Below are positions 33,447 to 40,742 of a DNA stretch of 64,000 nt, one piece after another. The translations under genes and the position numbers were made by a program. This stretch comes from Nocardioidaceae bacterium (GTDB taxonomy: Bacteria; Actinomycetota; Actinomycetes; Propionibacteriales; Nocardioidaceae), in NCBI GenBank assembly GCA_030655315.1, contig JAURVT010000022.1, positions 1 through 64,000 of the forward strand, written 5' to 3'. The first letter of the stretch is position 1, and the number at the start of each line of letters is the position of its first letter. The notes beneath the pieces were generated by a model. That model worked only from the letters and a program-made list of their open reading frames with translations. It made no database searches and was not told the DNA's origin.

Positions 33447-33973
33447 TGCCGCGCATTCCCCCCGCCTTCACCTTCGATTTCTTGCTGGCCATCGTGTGCT
33501 CGGAGCGCGGCCGACACCACGAACGCCGAGGCGCGACCACGATTGCCGAGTTCGGTGCGTTGGATGCCGTCGGGGGCAAGTGGGTGGAGCTCCAGCATCG
33601 ACGAGAGGCGTCGTCCGTTTCGCTGGACGAGGCCCATCAGTCGGACCGGACCTTGAGGCCCACAAGTCTGGTCGTCATCGACGATCGTGGCGAGTTAGAC
33701 GTGAGTGAGGTCAAGGACTGGATCGAGCTGTCGGTCAGGGAGGGCAGCACGGTCGAGGGCGCTGACGGGGGCCCTGATGCCATCGACGTCGAGTTCCTTG
33801 GCGCTCGAGCCCATAGAGATCTGCATTGTGGCTGCGGGCTTCATCTGACCATGCAGCACGACAAGCTCTGTCTGCTTCTTGACGGGTTTCGGGCGGCCGG
33901 CCATTCGACGGTCGAACTGGGCCTCATCGTTCGAGCCGCCACGACGCCACGCCGAGGGATCTTCGACGGCTAG
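33446..33973 (+). CDS. Hypothetical protein with Cys/His motifs
   Basis: The 175-residue protein starts at ATG 33446 (or the GTG just before it), overlapping the integrase stop. Cys and His residues cluster in CSERGRHHERR near the N-terminus and in RDLHCGCGLHLTMQHDKLC near the C-terminus, suggesting metal binding. I recognise no family. Coupling to the integrase might point to a role in integration control, such as a recombination directionality factor; this is speculation. Confidence 0.7.
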   Translation: MPRIPPAFTFDFLLAIVCSERGRHHERRGATTIAEFGALDAVGGKWVELQHRREASSVSLDEAHQSDRTLRPTSLVVIDDRGELDVSEVKDWIELSVREGSTVEGADGGPDAIDVEFLGARAHRDLHCGCGLHLTMQHDKLCLLLDGFRAAGHSTVELGLIVRAATTPRRGIFDG

Positions 33974-34100
33974 CACCTTCGCGGTCGTAGACTGGCAGTG
34001 TCGTAAGACCGCGTCGAGCTCCGTACTCGATACCCGCGCCCAAGCGCTGGTCTAGCTGACCCTCTCACCAAGGGTCTCCTAGCCGTGCCTGGAGGCAGCG

Positions 34101-34328
34101 GTGTCTTGGACCCACGAACGCGCACGTGTCGCGTCACTCTCTCGTGATCGTCGACCAGACGATCCAGAACTTCTCGATGCTCGCCGGCGGCTTCGTACCG
34201 AGCGTCTCGCCGAGTACATCGCACGAACGGTCGACGCCGCTCCGCCATTGACCGACGAGCAGCGGCGCAGGCTGGCGGCTCTGCTCACGGCCACCCCTGC
34301 CGATCGGGGTGACGCGAATGTCGCATGA
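34101..34328 (+). CDS. Small phage-type hypothetical protein
   Basis: The 75-residue protein starts at GTG 34101, five bases after GGAGG. The helical core RTERLAEYIARTVDAAPPLT then DEQRRRLAALL is common in small genes of actinobacterial prophages and integrative elements. No function is known. It follows a 127-base non-coding gap that likely holds the promoter for the rightward genes. Confidence 0.7.
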   Translation: MSWTHERARVASLSRDRRPDDPELLDARRRLRTERLAEYIARTVDAAPPLTDEQRRRLAALLTATPADRGDANVA

Positions 34329-34578
34329 GAAAAGAAGCAGCCCCACGGGGACGAACCGTGGAGCTGCAGAGTCTTCGGCTGGCGGCCTCGACACTCCCAT
34401 TCTAGGCGACGCGATCGCTTATGCAGTGTTTGTTGAGACCACCGAGGGTCGTGAATCACGACGGCTGTTCCTGTCGCTGCACGGTGCGCTCAAGGCCATC
34501 ACTCGAGCCGAGGCCCGCGGCCACACGGCGACCATGACACTTTGCGCGCTGGTTCCGGTCGGCGGTGACCGCGCATGA
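34318..34578 (+). CDS. Small hypothetical protein
   Basis: The 86-residue product starts at ATG 34318 and overlaps the previous gene's end. A disordered Ser/Gly-rich N-terminus is followed by YAVFVETTEGRESRRLFLSL and a short helix. No family is recognised. The stop overlaps the next start (ATGA), so it belongs to the same rightward operon. Confidence 0.6.
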   Translation: MSHEKRSSPTGTNRGAAESSAGGLDTPILGDAIAYAVFVETTEGRESRRLFLSLHGALKAITRAEARGHTATMTLCALVPVGGDRA

Positions 34579-34862
34579 GGCGCGTGCGACTGAGTGAGGA
34601 GCTGGCCGAGCAGATCGCAGTCGACGCGCTCAAGGAAGCGCTCGAGTCCGCGACCCGCGGGTGGTGGCTGAAGCGCGCAGCCGACTTCGAGCGGGCCATG
34701 CACCGTCCCGGCGACTTCGCGGGGCTGTCCTCGGTCGAGCAGATCGAGGACATCAACGCCCGCCTAAAGGCGAAGGCCGACGCCTGCCGCGCTCACGCCG
34801 GTATTGCGCCGCGGTGGGTCGAGGGCATCTCGGATCTCGACAGCGCTGAGGCGGCCGCATGA
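34575..34862 (+). CDS. Small hypothetical protein
   Basis: The 95-residue, mostly helical protein has LAEQIAVDALKEALESATRG and a later block QIEDINARLKAKADACRAHA. Four-base overlaps with both neighbours place it in a tightly coupled run of small genes before the RepA-like ATPase. Function unknown. Confidence 0.65.
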   Translation: MRRVRLSEELAEQIAVDALKEALESATRGWWLKRAADFERAMHRPGDFAGLSSVEQIEDINARLKAKADACRAHAGIAPRWVEGISDLDSAEAAA

Positions 34863-35098
34863 GGCGCCGCCCGTGGATCTCCATCGAGATCGAGCCGGAC
34901 AGCCGCGTGGCCTGGGTGAGCGGTCAGAATGTTCGCCCGCTGATCGAGCGCGCCGGCGGACGGCCGCTGTGGTCTGCCACTCGGCGCGCGTGGAACACGT
35001 CGTCTGAAGTCGGTCGCGACCTCCTGGCCGTCGCTGAGCACGCCGGATACGCCGTGGTGTTCAGCGCTGGGGGTGAGGACTTTGACGACGCAGCCTGA
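34859..35098 (+). CDS. Small hypothetical protein
   Basis: The 79-residue protein starts at ATG 34859. The pattern WISIEIEPDSRVAWVSGQNV, then RPLIERAGGRPLWSATRRAW and a central VGRDLLAVAEHAGYAVVF, looks like a compact alpha/beta fold. It overlaps the start of the RepA-like gene. No family is recognised. Confidence 0.65.
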   Translation: MRRRPWISIEIEPDSRVAWVSGQNVRPLIERAGGRPLWSATRRAWNTSSEVGRDLLAVAEHAGYAVVFSAGGEDFDDAA

Positions 35099-36167
35099 TT
35101 CGGACTTCTGGCTCAACCCGCCCGAGCTCGAAGACGAGGCCGCCGACGTCACGTTCAAGCGCGACTGGAAGGCCGTTGACCTCACGGACGTGCTCGAGGG
35201 CACCTGGGAGCCTCCACAGCCCACTGTGGGCCGACGTAGCGACGGGGTGGGCCTGTTCTACCCCGGGAAGGTCCACACGGTCGCCAGCGAGTCCGAGGCC
35301 GGTAAGACATGGTTCGCGCTGTCCGCGGTGATTGACGAGATCATGGCCGGCAACCACGTGCTGTATGTCGACTTCGAGGACGACGCCGGGGGAGTGGTCG
35401 GCCGTCTCCTGGCCCTGCAGCTCGGCGCCGAGCTGGTGCGGGAGCGGCTGCACTACGTGCGACCCGAGTCCGCGCTCGGCAGCGGCATCCACTCGGACGA
35501 CCTGCGCGATCTGCTGGTCACCTACCGGCCCACGCTGGCCATCGTCGATGGCATCACTGAGGCGATGACGCTGCACGGGCTGGACCCGCTGTCCAACAAG
35601 GACATCGCGACCTTCGGGCGGCTGATCCCCAGACGGCTGGCAGACGACGGCCCCGCTGTCGTCTGCTTGGACCACGTCGTCAAGGACCGTGAGGGCCGAG
35701 GCCGCTACGCCCTCGGTGGCGTGCACAAGCTGAACGCTGTCGACGGTGCCGCTTTCCTTCTCGACAATCGCAAGCCGTTCGGCATCGGCCTCAAGGGCAT
35801 CACGACGATTCGAATTGCCAAGGATCGACCGGGGCAGCTGCGCAAGCACGGCGTGCCGAACGCGCAGGGGGTGTGGTTCGCAGACCTGACGCTCGACTCC
35901 CACGACGAGGCGTTCGCCGAAGTCGAGGTGGTGCCGGCCGAGAAGAAGGCCACAGAGGAGTTCAGGCCCACCGCGATCATGGGCAAGATCTGCGAAGCGA
36001 TCGAGGACAAGGGACCGCTCTCGGGGGCGAAGATCAACGCTCTTGTGACTGGCAAGGCAACGACGATTCGGCAGGCGATTTCCTTGCTGCAAATCGACGG
36101 GTACGTCTCGGACGGGACACCGCACACGTTGCTCAAGCCCTGGGATGGGGGCGGTTCCAATGCCTGA
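35073..36167 (+). CDS. RepA-like AAA ATPase (replication initiator candidate)
   Basis: The 364-residue protein starts at GTG 35073. A RecA/AAA_25-type ATPase domain shows the Walker A segment ASESEAGKTWFAL near residue 70, LYVDFEDD, Walker B TLAIVDGITEAM, and VVCLDHVVKD followed by GRYALGGVHKLNAVDGA. This set is typical of RepA-like helicase or initiator ATPases of plasmids and satellites. A C-terminal winged-helix-like part (GKICEAIEDKGPLSGAKINA) follows. A direct- and inverted-repeat cluster starts right at its stop, suggesting an adjacent origin. Confidence 0.82.
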   Translation: MRTLTTQPDSDFWLNPPELEDEAADVTFKRDWKAVDLTDVLEGTWEPPQPTVGRRSDGVGLFYPGKVHTVASESEAGKTWFALSAVIDEIMAGNHVLYVDFEDDAGGVVGRLLALQLGAELVRERLHYVRPESALGSGIHSDDLRDLLVTYRPTLAIVDGITEAMTLHGLDPLSNKDIATFGRLIPRRLADDGPAVVCLDHVVKDREGRGRYALGGVHKLNAVDGAAFLLDNRKPFGIGLKGITTIRIAKDRPGQLRKHGVPNAQGVWFADLTLDSHDEAFAEVEVVPAEKKATEEFRPTAIMGKICEAIEDKGPLSGAKINALVTGKATTIRQAISLLQIDGYVSDGTPHTLLKPWDGGGSNA

Positions 36168-36636
36168 TCTCGTCCCCTCTTCCCAACCTCTTCCCACCTC
36201 TTCCCAGGACGGGGCCAGTACCCCTCAAATCGACCTCGTCCCCTCTTCCCGCTCTATAGGAAGAGGGACGAGGGACGAGGGTCTGGAGAAGCAGAACTCA
36301 CACGACAACCTCGTCCCCTCGTCCCAAGCCCGCAGACGGCCCATTCGGCTCGAAGACCTGCCCCGCCTTGCGGTGGACCACGACAGGTTCATGGCCAAGC
36401 TCACCGACCTGCGAGAGGCAGGCGAGCGCATTCCGTGCGTCGGTGACGATCGGTGGATCAGCGACGACCGCCAGGCGCAGGCCGAGGCTGCTCAGAAGTG
36501 TGCCGGGTGCCCGGCGCTGGCCGCTTGCGGGTCGTACTTCGAGCGGTGGCCCGAGCCGGGCGGCGTGTGGGCCGGGCTCACCGAGAGAGCCCGAGACGGC
36601 CGCGCCGTCGGCAGGCGAAAGAAGGTGGCCGGGTGA
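36160..36636 (+). CDS. WhiB-like iron-sulfur protein
   Basis: The frame is read from ATG 36160, which overlaps the RepA-like stop. WhiB features are clear in the second half: a first Cys in RIPCVGDDRW, then KCAGCPALAACGSYF giving CxxCx5C, and GGVWAGL as the G(V/I)W turn. Phage WhiB proteins can interfere with host WhiB regulators or sigma factors. The first ~50 residues are low-complexity LVPSS repeats encoded by the iteron-like DNA, so the true start could be further in (for example GTG near 36372). Length is then 87-158 residues. Confidence 0.78.
   Translation: MPDLVPSSQPLPTSSQDGASTPQIDLVPSSRSIGRGTRDEGLEKQNSHDNLVPSSQARRRPIRLEDLPRLAVDHDRFMAKLTDLREAGERIPCVGDDRWISDDRQAQAEAAQKCAGCPALAACGSYFERWPEPGGVWAGLTERARDGRAVGRRKKVAG
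36169..36326. repeat. Iteron-like repeats and dyad next to the RepA-like gene
   Basis: CTCGTCCCCTCTTCCC occurs at 36169-36184 and 36235-36250. The 10-mer CCTCTTCCCA occurs at 36176, 36187 and 36197. A near-perfect inverted copy, GGAAGAGGGACGAGG, lies at 36259-36273 facing the second long repeat across a short AT-containing loop (CTATA). CCTCGTCCCCTCGTCCCA follows at 36309. Clustered repeats with a dyad beside an initiator gene are what an origin of replication looks like; origin function is inference. Confidence 0.75.
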
Positions 36637-37061
36637 ACAGCGTTTGGGGTGAGATCCCCGCGTCGCCCGACGTGCAGGTGCTAGGCGACGCAGTGGTCCT
36701 TCGAGGCGCCGCGGCCCTCGAGGCGTTCCGCCTGGTGCGACAGGGCATCCAGTACCAGGAACGTACCGACCACATCTCGGCCAATCCGCGAGTGCTGGGC
36801 GTCCTCGCCGCACTGAAGGTCGCGGCTGAGCGTGCAGGCATGTCCGCCAGCGGACACGCGGACGTCCGCAAGGAGCCCGATTCGCCATCGTTGGTCATGC
36901 AGCTGGGGATCACTGCGGCGGCGCACGAGCTGAACATGACCGAACGGCACGTGCGCCGCCTGGCCCGAGACGGCGTCATCGCCGGTCGAAAGGTCGGGCA
37001 GTCCTGGCAGCTGGACAGGGCAGCGGTCCTGGCCCACCGACTGGAAAGAGAGTCCGCCTGA
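36633..37061 (+). CDS. Helix-turn-helix DNA-binding protein
   Basis: The 142-residue protein starts at a GTG overlapping the WhiB-like stop. The C-terminal half carries a MerR/excisionase-type HTH: ITAAAHELNMTERHVRRLAR and the wing DGVIAGRKVGQSWQLDRAAV. The N-terminal half is helical. Its place among early genes suggests regulation of the rightward operon or excisionase activity; serine integrases normally use non-HTH directionality factors, so a regulator is more likely. Confidence 0.75.
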   Translation: MNSVWGEIPASPDVQVLGDAVVLRGAAALEAFRLVRQGIQYQERTDHISANPRVLGVLAALKVAAERAGMSASGHADVRKEPDSPSLVMQLGITAAAHELNMTERHVRRLARDGVIAGRKVGQSWQLDRAAVLAHRLERESA

Positions 37062-37234
37062 TGCCGAAGTACATCGTCACCGCGCCCCTGGTCACCCTCA
37101 CCACGACCCCCGCGGTGGTCCCGAACCCGTCTTACGAGAAGCGCTACGAGAAGGGCGACGTGCTGCCCGACTGGGTCAGCGCGGCAGACCTTGCCAGGCT
37201 GCAGGGGCTGAACTACGTCCAGACGGTGGCGTGA
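37061..37234 (+). CDS. Small protein, first of a tandem paralogous pair
   Basis: The 57-residue protein starts at ATG 37061. It shares the pattern APLVxLTT, YEKxYxxGDxLPxW(V/I)S and DL with the next gene. Function unknown; the motif resembles small phage proteins with an SH3-like beta fold, which is only an impression. Confidence 0.72.
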   Translation: MPKYIVTAPLVTLTTTPAVVPNPSYEKRYEKGDVLPDWVSAADLARLQGLNYVQTVA

Positions 37235-37455
37235 GCGAGATGGTGACCAAGTCGGACCACAAGACCACCACGCGTTACGTGGTGCTCGCGCCGCTGGTGC
37301 AGCTCACGACAAGTGAGGGACCGTTCATCGGGCCCAACCACGTCTACGAGAAGCAGTACCGCGAAGGCGACACGCTGCCCTCCTGGATCAGCGACACCGA
37401 TCTGGGGCAACTGCTCGAGTTCGGGTACGCCCGGCCGATCGAGCAGGTCGCGTGA
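37231..37455 (+). CDS. Small protein, second of a tandem paralogous pair
   Basis: The 74-residue protein starts at GTG 37231, overlapping its paralogue. APLVQLTTSEGPF, YEKQYREGDTLPSWISDTDL and FGYARP align with the preceding protein, which points to a local duplication. No function is recognised. Confidence 0.72.
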   Translation: MSEMVTKSDHKTTTRYVVLAPLVQLTTSEGPFIGPNHVYEKQYREGDTLPSWISDTDLGQLLEFGYARPIEQVA

Positions 37456-37976
37456 TGGCCGACCCTTACTCGCCGAACCCGCTGGCGGACCAGTACGCCC
37501 AGACCCACCCGGAGCGGTTCGAAGCAGTGTCGGCCGCCAAGGCGCCGCCCAAGATGTTCGCCGGCGGCACCTCGGACACCCCGGCGTTCACGGCTTCAGG
37601 CATCGACCCTCAGCTCCTGCTGCGGCTTCCCTACGGGGTACGACATGCAGCTGCGGCTGAGCCTGACGTCACGGTGGTGCATGGGTACTTCGAGCAGTAC
37701 GCAGACGTCGACGGTGCTGTCATCGACCACGAGGGGCTGCGCGCCGCCCAGTACCGACTCCAGGACTGGATCGAGAACACAGACCTGGACACGCGCACCC
37801 CCGAGCAGCAGCAGGCGGACGACGACGAGCTCTACCTCGCGATGTTCAACCCGAGCAACGACCGCATGGCCTACGCGAAGGAGAACAAGCGTCGGCTCGA
37901 GGCTGGCGAGGACGAACTGCCGCGCTTTGGCAGCTACGAGATGAACCAGCTGTGGGAGCAGGAGGGCGCTCGCTGA
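37452..37976 (+). CDS. Hypothetical phage-type protein
   Basis: The 174-residue acidic protein starts at GTG 37452 or ATG 37455. Landmarks are SPNPLADQYAQTHPERFEAV, FEQYADVDGAVIDHEGLRAA and a helical C-terminus with MNQLWEQEG. It closes the tightly packed rightward operon that began near 34.1 kb. I do not recognise a family. Confidence 0.65.
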   Translation: MMADPYSPNPLADQYAQTHPERFEAVSAAKAPPKMFAGGTSDTPAFTASGIDPQLLLRLPYGVRHAAAAEPDVTVVHGYFEQYADVDGAVIDHEGLRAAQYRLQDWIENTDLDTRTPEQQQADDDELYLAMFNPSNDRMAYAKENKRRLEAGEDELPRFGSYEMNQLWEQEGAR

Positions 37977-38331
37977 TGCGGCACGCCGAAAAGTGCCAGA
38001 CCCGTAGCCAGGCTGAGCGCCTATGCCATCCGGGCGACTCTAAAAGCCTTCGGGGGGCACGCCCCACTGGCGTGGCCGGCAAGAGGGGTGGCGGGGGACC
38101 CCCTTCGACCTCACAGGCTCCCTCTCGGCATAGCGCCAATCTCTCTCCACGGTTTTTTCGCGCTCCCCAGACTGCCTCGCAGGAGCGCCCAGGTTGCCCG
38201 GTGCGCCCCGGCCGCGGTGGCGATGACCGCTCGATCCCCCGGATGCGGCCAGGGCCGGCACGCGTTCGGGCCCACCACCGGGGCGCAATGGTGCAGTTCA
38301 AGGGCGTAAGTCGTTACATCGGGGCATCGTC
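37977..38331. other. 355-base non-coding segment before the terminase-like gene; candidate packaging (cos/pac) region
   Basis: No open frame here has coding character, although one frame stays open by chance. The segment contains the palindrome GGGGGACCCCC at about 38094-38104, a purine/pyrimidine-skewed stretch ending in CTCTCTCCACGG and a TTTTTT run near 38152. Phage cos or pac sites usually lie just upstream of the small terminase gene, which begins at 38332. A packaging site is inference from position and the unusual base pattern. Confidence 0.4.
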
Positions 38332-38622
38332 GTGACTGGTAAGCGTCTGCGCGCGGTCGCACGCGGAGAGACCGGCCAGCCGTCCGTCCCGCGGTCCATC
38401 ACTGATGCGGTTGCCGACGGCCGAACGCTCCAACTCCTTCTTGCGATGAGGGCTCGCCTGGCCACGGCCCTGGATGACCCGAACATCCGAGGCGCTGACC
38501 TTGCCGCCTTGTCCCGTCGGATGCTTGAGATCGCCAAGGAGATCGAGGCGGCCCACTCGAGTGAAGAGTTTGCGGTCGACGGCTCGGTCGCAGACGACGC
38601 GTTCGATCCGGAGGCCATCTGA
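38332..38622 (+). CDS. Terminase small-subunit-like protein
   Basis: The 96-residue protein starts at GTG 38332. The core ITDAVADGRTLQLLLAMRAR, then DDPNIRGADLAALSRRMLEI followed by AKEIEAA, is like the short DNA-recognition proteins that precede the large terminase in actinobacteriophages. No large terminase, portal or capsid gene follows. A lone TerS-type gene is a recognised satellite strategy for redirecting a helper phage's packaging. The assignment rests on pattern and position. Confidence 0.5.
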   Translation: MTGKRLRAVARGETGQPSVPRSITDAVADGRTLQLLLAMRARLATALDDPNIRGADLAALSRRMLEIAKEIEAAHSSEEFAVDGSVADDAFDPEAI

Positions 38623-39332
38623 TGCGCCGGGTCTCGATGAGGCAGTGGGAGTTCGCGTCCTCGCCGCACCTGGGGTCGACCGAGGGTGCGGCGATGGCAG
38701 ACGAGGACGGGCAGCTCTGGTACCTGAAGGACTGGGGTCTGCCATACAAGAACAAGACTGCCAACGAGCTGCTCGGCAACGATCTGTATCGCGCGGCGGG
38801 GGTGCTGGTACCCGAGGTGGTGACCGACGAGACGGGCCGGTTCCACGCGAGCAGGTGGGTCGAGGGACGACCACTCAGCGACCTGACGTCCGAGGAGCTC
38901 GACAGAGTCCGCGCCGACGCGCAGGACGGGTTCATGGTCGATGCATGGCTGAGCAACTGGGACGTCGCAGGCACTGGCAACATGCGCCTGGGTGACGACG
39001 GGCGGGTCTGGCGCATCGATGCCGGCGGGGCGCTGTTCTTCCACGCAATGGGAGTTGCCCGAAGGCTGGGTCGTCACGCTCGCGCAGATGTGGAGTCGAT
39101 GCGCGACCCGGCCGTCGCGACTGAGCAGGGCGCCAAGCTCTTCGCAGACGTCTCCGAGCAAGCACTAATCAGAGGCGCCGAGATGGTCGCCTCAGTCTCA
39201 GCACGCACGATCCAGCAGCTGTCCGCCAAAGCGCAGTTCGCACTCGATGCCGACCTGCGTCTCGACACTCAGGTCATCATCGACCGCCGCAACGACATCG
39301 CCGACCTGTTCGGCCTGATGGTGGAGGACTGA
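38622..39332 (+). CDS. PI3K/HipA-like kinase-fold protein
   Basis: The 236-residue protein starts at ATG 38622, overlapping the previous stop. It has a possible nucleotide-binding Lys in LWYLKDWG, ANELLGNDLYRAAGVLVPEV, a catalytic-loop-like VDAWLSNWDVAGTGNMRL and a DFG-like VWRIDAGGALFF. This resembles HipA/phosphatidylinositol-kinase-like proteins of phages and islands. Substrate unknown. It pairs with the Nudix gene one base downstream, so the two probably work together. Confidence 0.65.
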   Translation: MRRVSMRQWEFASSPHLGSTEGAAMADEDGQLWYLKDWGLPYKNKTANELLGNDLYRAAGVLVPEVVTDETGRFHASRWVEGRPLSDLTSEELDRVRADAQDGFMVDAWLSNWDVAGTGNMRLGDDGRVWRIDAGGALFFHAMGVARRLGRHARADVESMRDPAVATEQGAKLFADVSEQALIRGAEMVASVSARTIQQLSAKAQFALDADLRLDTQVIIDRRNDIADLFGLMVED

Positions 39333-39333
39333 C

Positions 39334-40563
39334 ATGGAGACTCTCGACTGCACGTGTGGACGCCAGCACGATGGCGCTCACGGAGCCGCCGGTCTGGCGC
39401 TGATCAGGGACGGACGCCTGCTGATCTGCCATCATTCGGAGTTCGCAATGGCCAACGGGGTGTGGTCACTACCTGGGGGCCCAGTCGAACACGGCGAGTC
39501 ACCACTGCGGGCAGCGAAGCGGGCAGCTCGCACCGAACTCGCCGGGCTGGACGTGTCCGCGATCCGTGTCGTCGGCGAGATGGTCGACGACCACGGCGGG
39601 TGGGCTTACACGACGCTGATCTGCGAGTACGACGGGCCGACCGAGTTGAAGCCCAGTGGCCCCGACGCGTCAGGGCTGGTGTGGGCGCCGCTCGAGGCGG
39701 TCAGTTCGGCGCAGATGCTGGACCAATCTGCACACACCTGGCCCGCGCTGCGGGATCGGATCAAGCAGCTGTTGGACTTGTCGCCTGTCCTGCCGTCCGA
39801 GGTAGCCGAGATAGCTCGGTGGCTTCGCGCAGTGTCCGCGGACCCGCTGGTGCCCGAGGTCGACCAGAACCCGACCGAGACCACCGTCGGATGGAGGGTT
39901 TGGCGTCCCACGAACCTGGGAGGTCTCGAGGCGCCGTCGCAGGACCCCTGGGTGCCCTGGCCGGCTGAGGGCTACCGGGCCCGCTGCCAGTACCCGAGGT
40001 GGGCGCTGGAGGCCGGTTCGACGGTGCACGAGTCACCTCACCCGGACTGCCTGTGCGGCATCAGGGTGGTGCCGACGATCGAGGAGTTGCTGTCTATTCA
40101 ACCGGTCAATCTCGGCGCCGGCGCGATCAACGACTGGTCGAACATCAGCTACGACTACATGCGCCACCGTGAGGAGTGGGGCCTGTGGGAAACCCTGGAT
40201 GTGGTCGGAACGGTCGAGTGCTGGGGCACGATGGTGCCCACCCGCGAGACCGAGGCCGAGCCCGAGAGCGTTCTGACCGCGCAGTACGCCCGTGTCGGCC
40301 CCAGGGTTCACCTCAGCGGCCACGCCTGGCAGGCGGCCGAGGCGATGGCCGACACCTACAACACCGAGGTCGTCGTGGGCTCGACGCTCGGTCCCAGCTG
40401 GTACCGCGAGATCATCGGCTACGAGAAGAACCACCCCCTGCCCGAGACCCGGGCGGCGAAAGTGACTCCGCTGGGTCCGCTCGGATCGGTCAACTCGCCT
40501 GTGAGTCTGCGGCGGAAGTTCTTCGACTTCTCAGCACTTGCCGATGGCATACACGGCCGCTGA
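39334..40563 (+). CDS. Nudix-fold protein with degenerate Nudix box and unknown C-terminal domain
   Basis: The 409-residue protein has an N-terminal Nudix domain (residues ~15-140): GLALIRDGRLLICHHSEF, WSLPGGPVEHGESPLRAAKR and LVWAPLEAV. The box has the initial G-x5-E and the Arg, but the REUxEE end is RAARTE, so two metal-binding Glu residues are missing. The C-terminal ~230 residues (from GWRVWRPTNLGGL, with a Cys pair in DCLCGIRV) are a separate domain without a family I know. It may bind rather than hydrolyse a nucleotide. It follows the kinase gene directly. Confidence 0.75.
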   Translation: METLDCTCGRQHDGAHGAAGLALIRDGRLLICHHSEFAMANGVWSLPGGPVEHGESPLRAAKRAARTELAGLDVSAIRVVGEMVDDHGGWAYTTLICEYDGPTELKPSGPDASGLVWAPLEAVSSAQMLDQSAHTWPALRDRIKQLLDLSPVLPSEVAEIARWLRAVSADPLVPEVDQNPTETTVGWRVWRPTNLGGLEAPSQDPWVPWPAEGYRARCQYPRWALEAGSTVHESPHPDCLCGIRVVPTIEELLSIQPVNLGAGAINDWSNISYDYMRHREEWGLWETLDVVGTVECWGTMVPTRETEAEPESVLTAQYARVGPRVHLSGHAWQAAEAMADTYNTEVVVGSTLGPSWYREIIGYEKNHPLPETRAAKVTPLGPLGSVNSPVSLRRKFFDFSALADGIHGR

Positions 40564-40742
40564 TGGGCGGACCGCGCCGCTCAATCCCTCTCCGAGGAAG
40601 GCCCAGCGGCGACAGTTGCTTCTCGAGTAGGCCGTCGGTTCCGCCCAAACCGGCCACGCGCGCGTGCATCCGACTAGCCTGCGGGGACCAAGTGCGGCGC
40701 CCACGGCTCCGTGTCGGCGCGGCAACGAGACTGGGGTACAGC

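Noticed and set aside
37976-38335. Open frame of about 119 codons covering the gap before the terminase-like gene
   Set aside because: Residue composition (Arg, Pro, Gly, Ser, scattered Cys) and codon use are not protein-like, so I treat the segment as non-coding.
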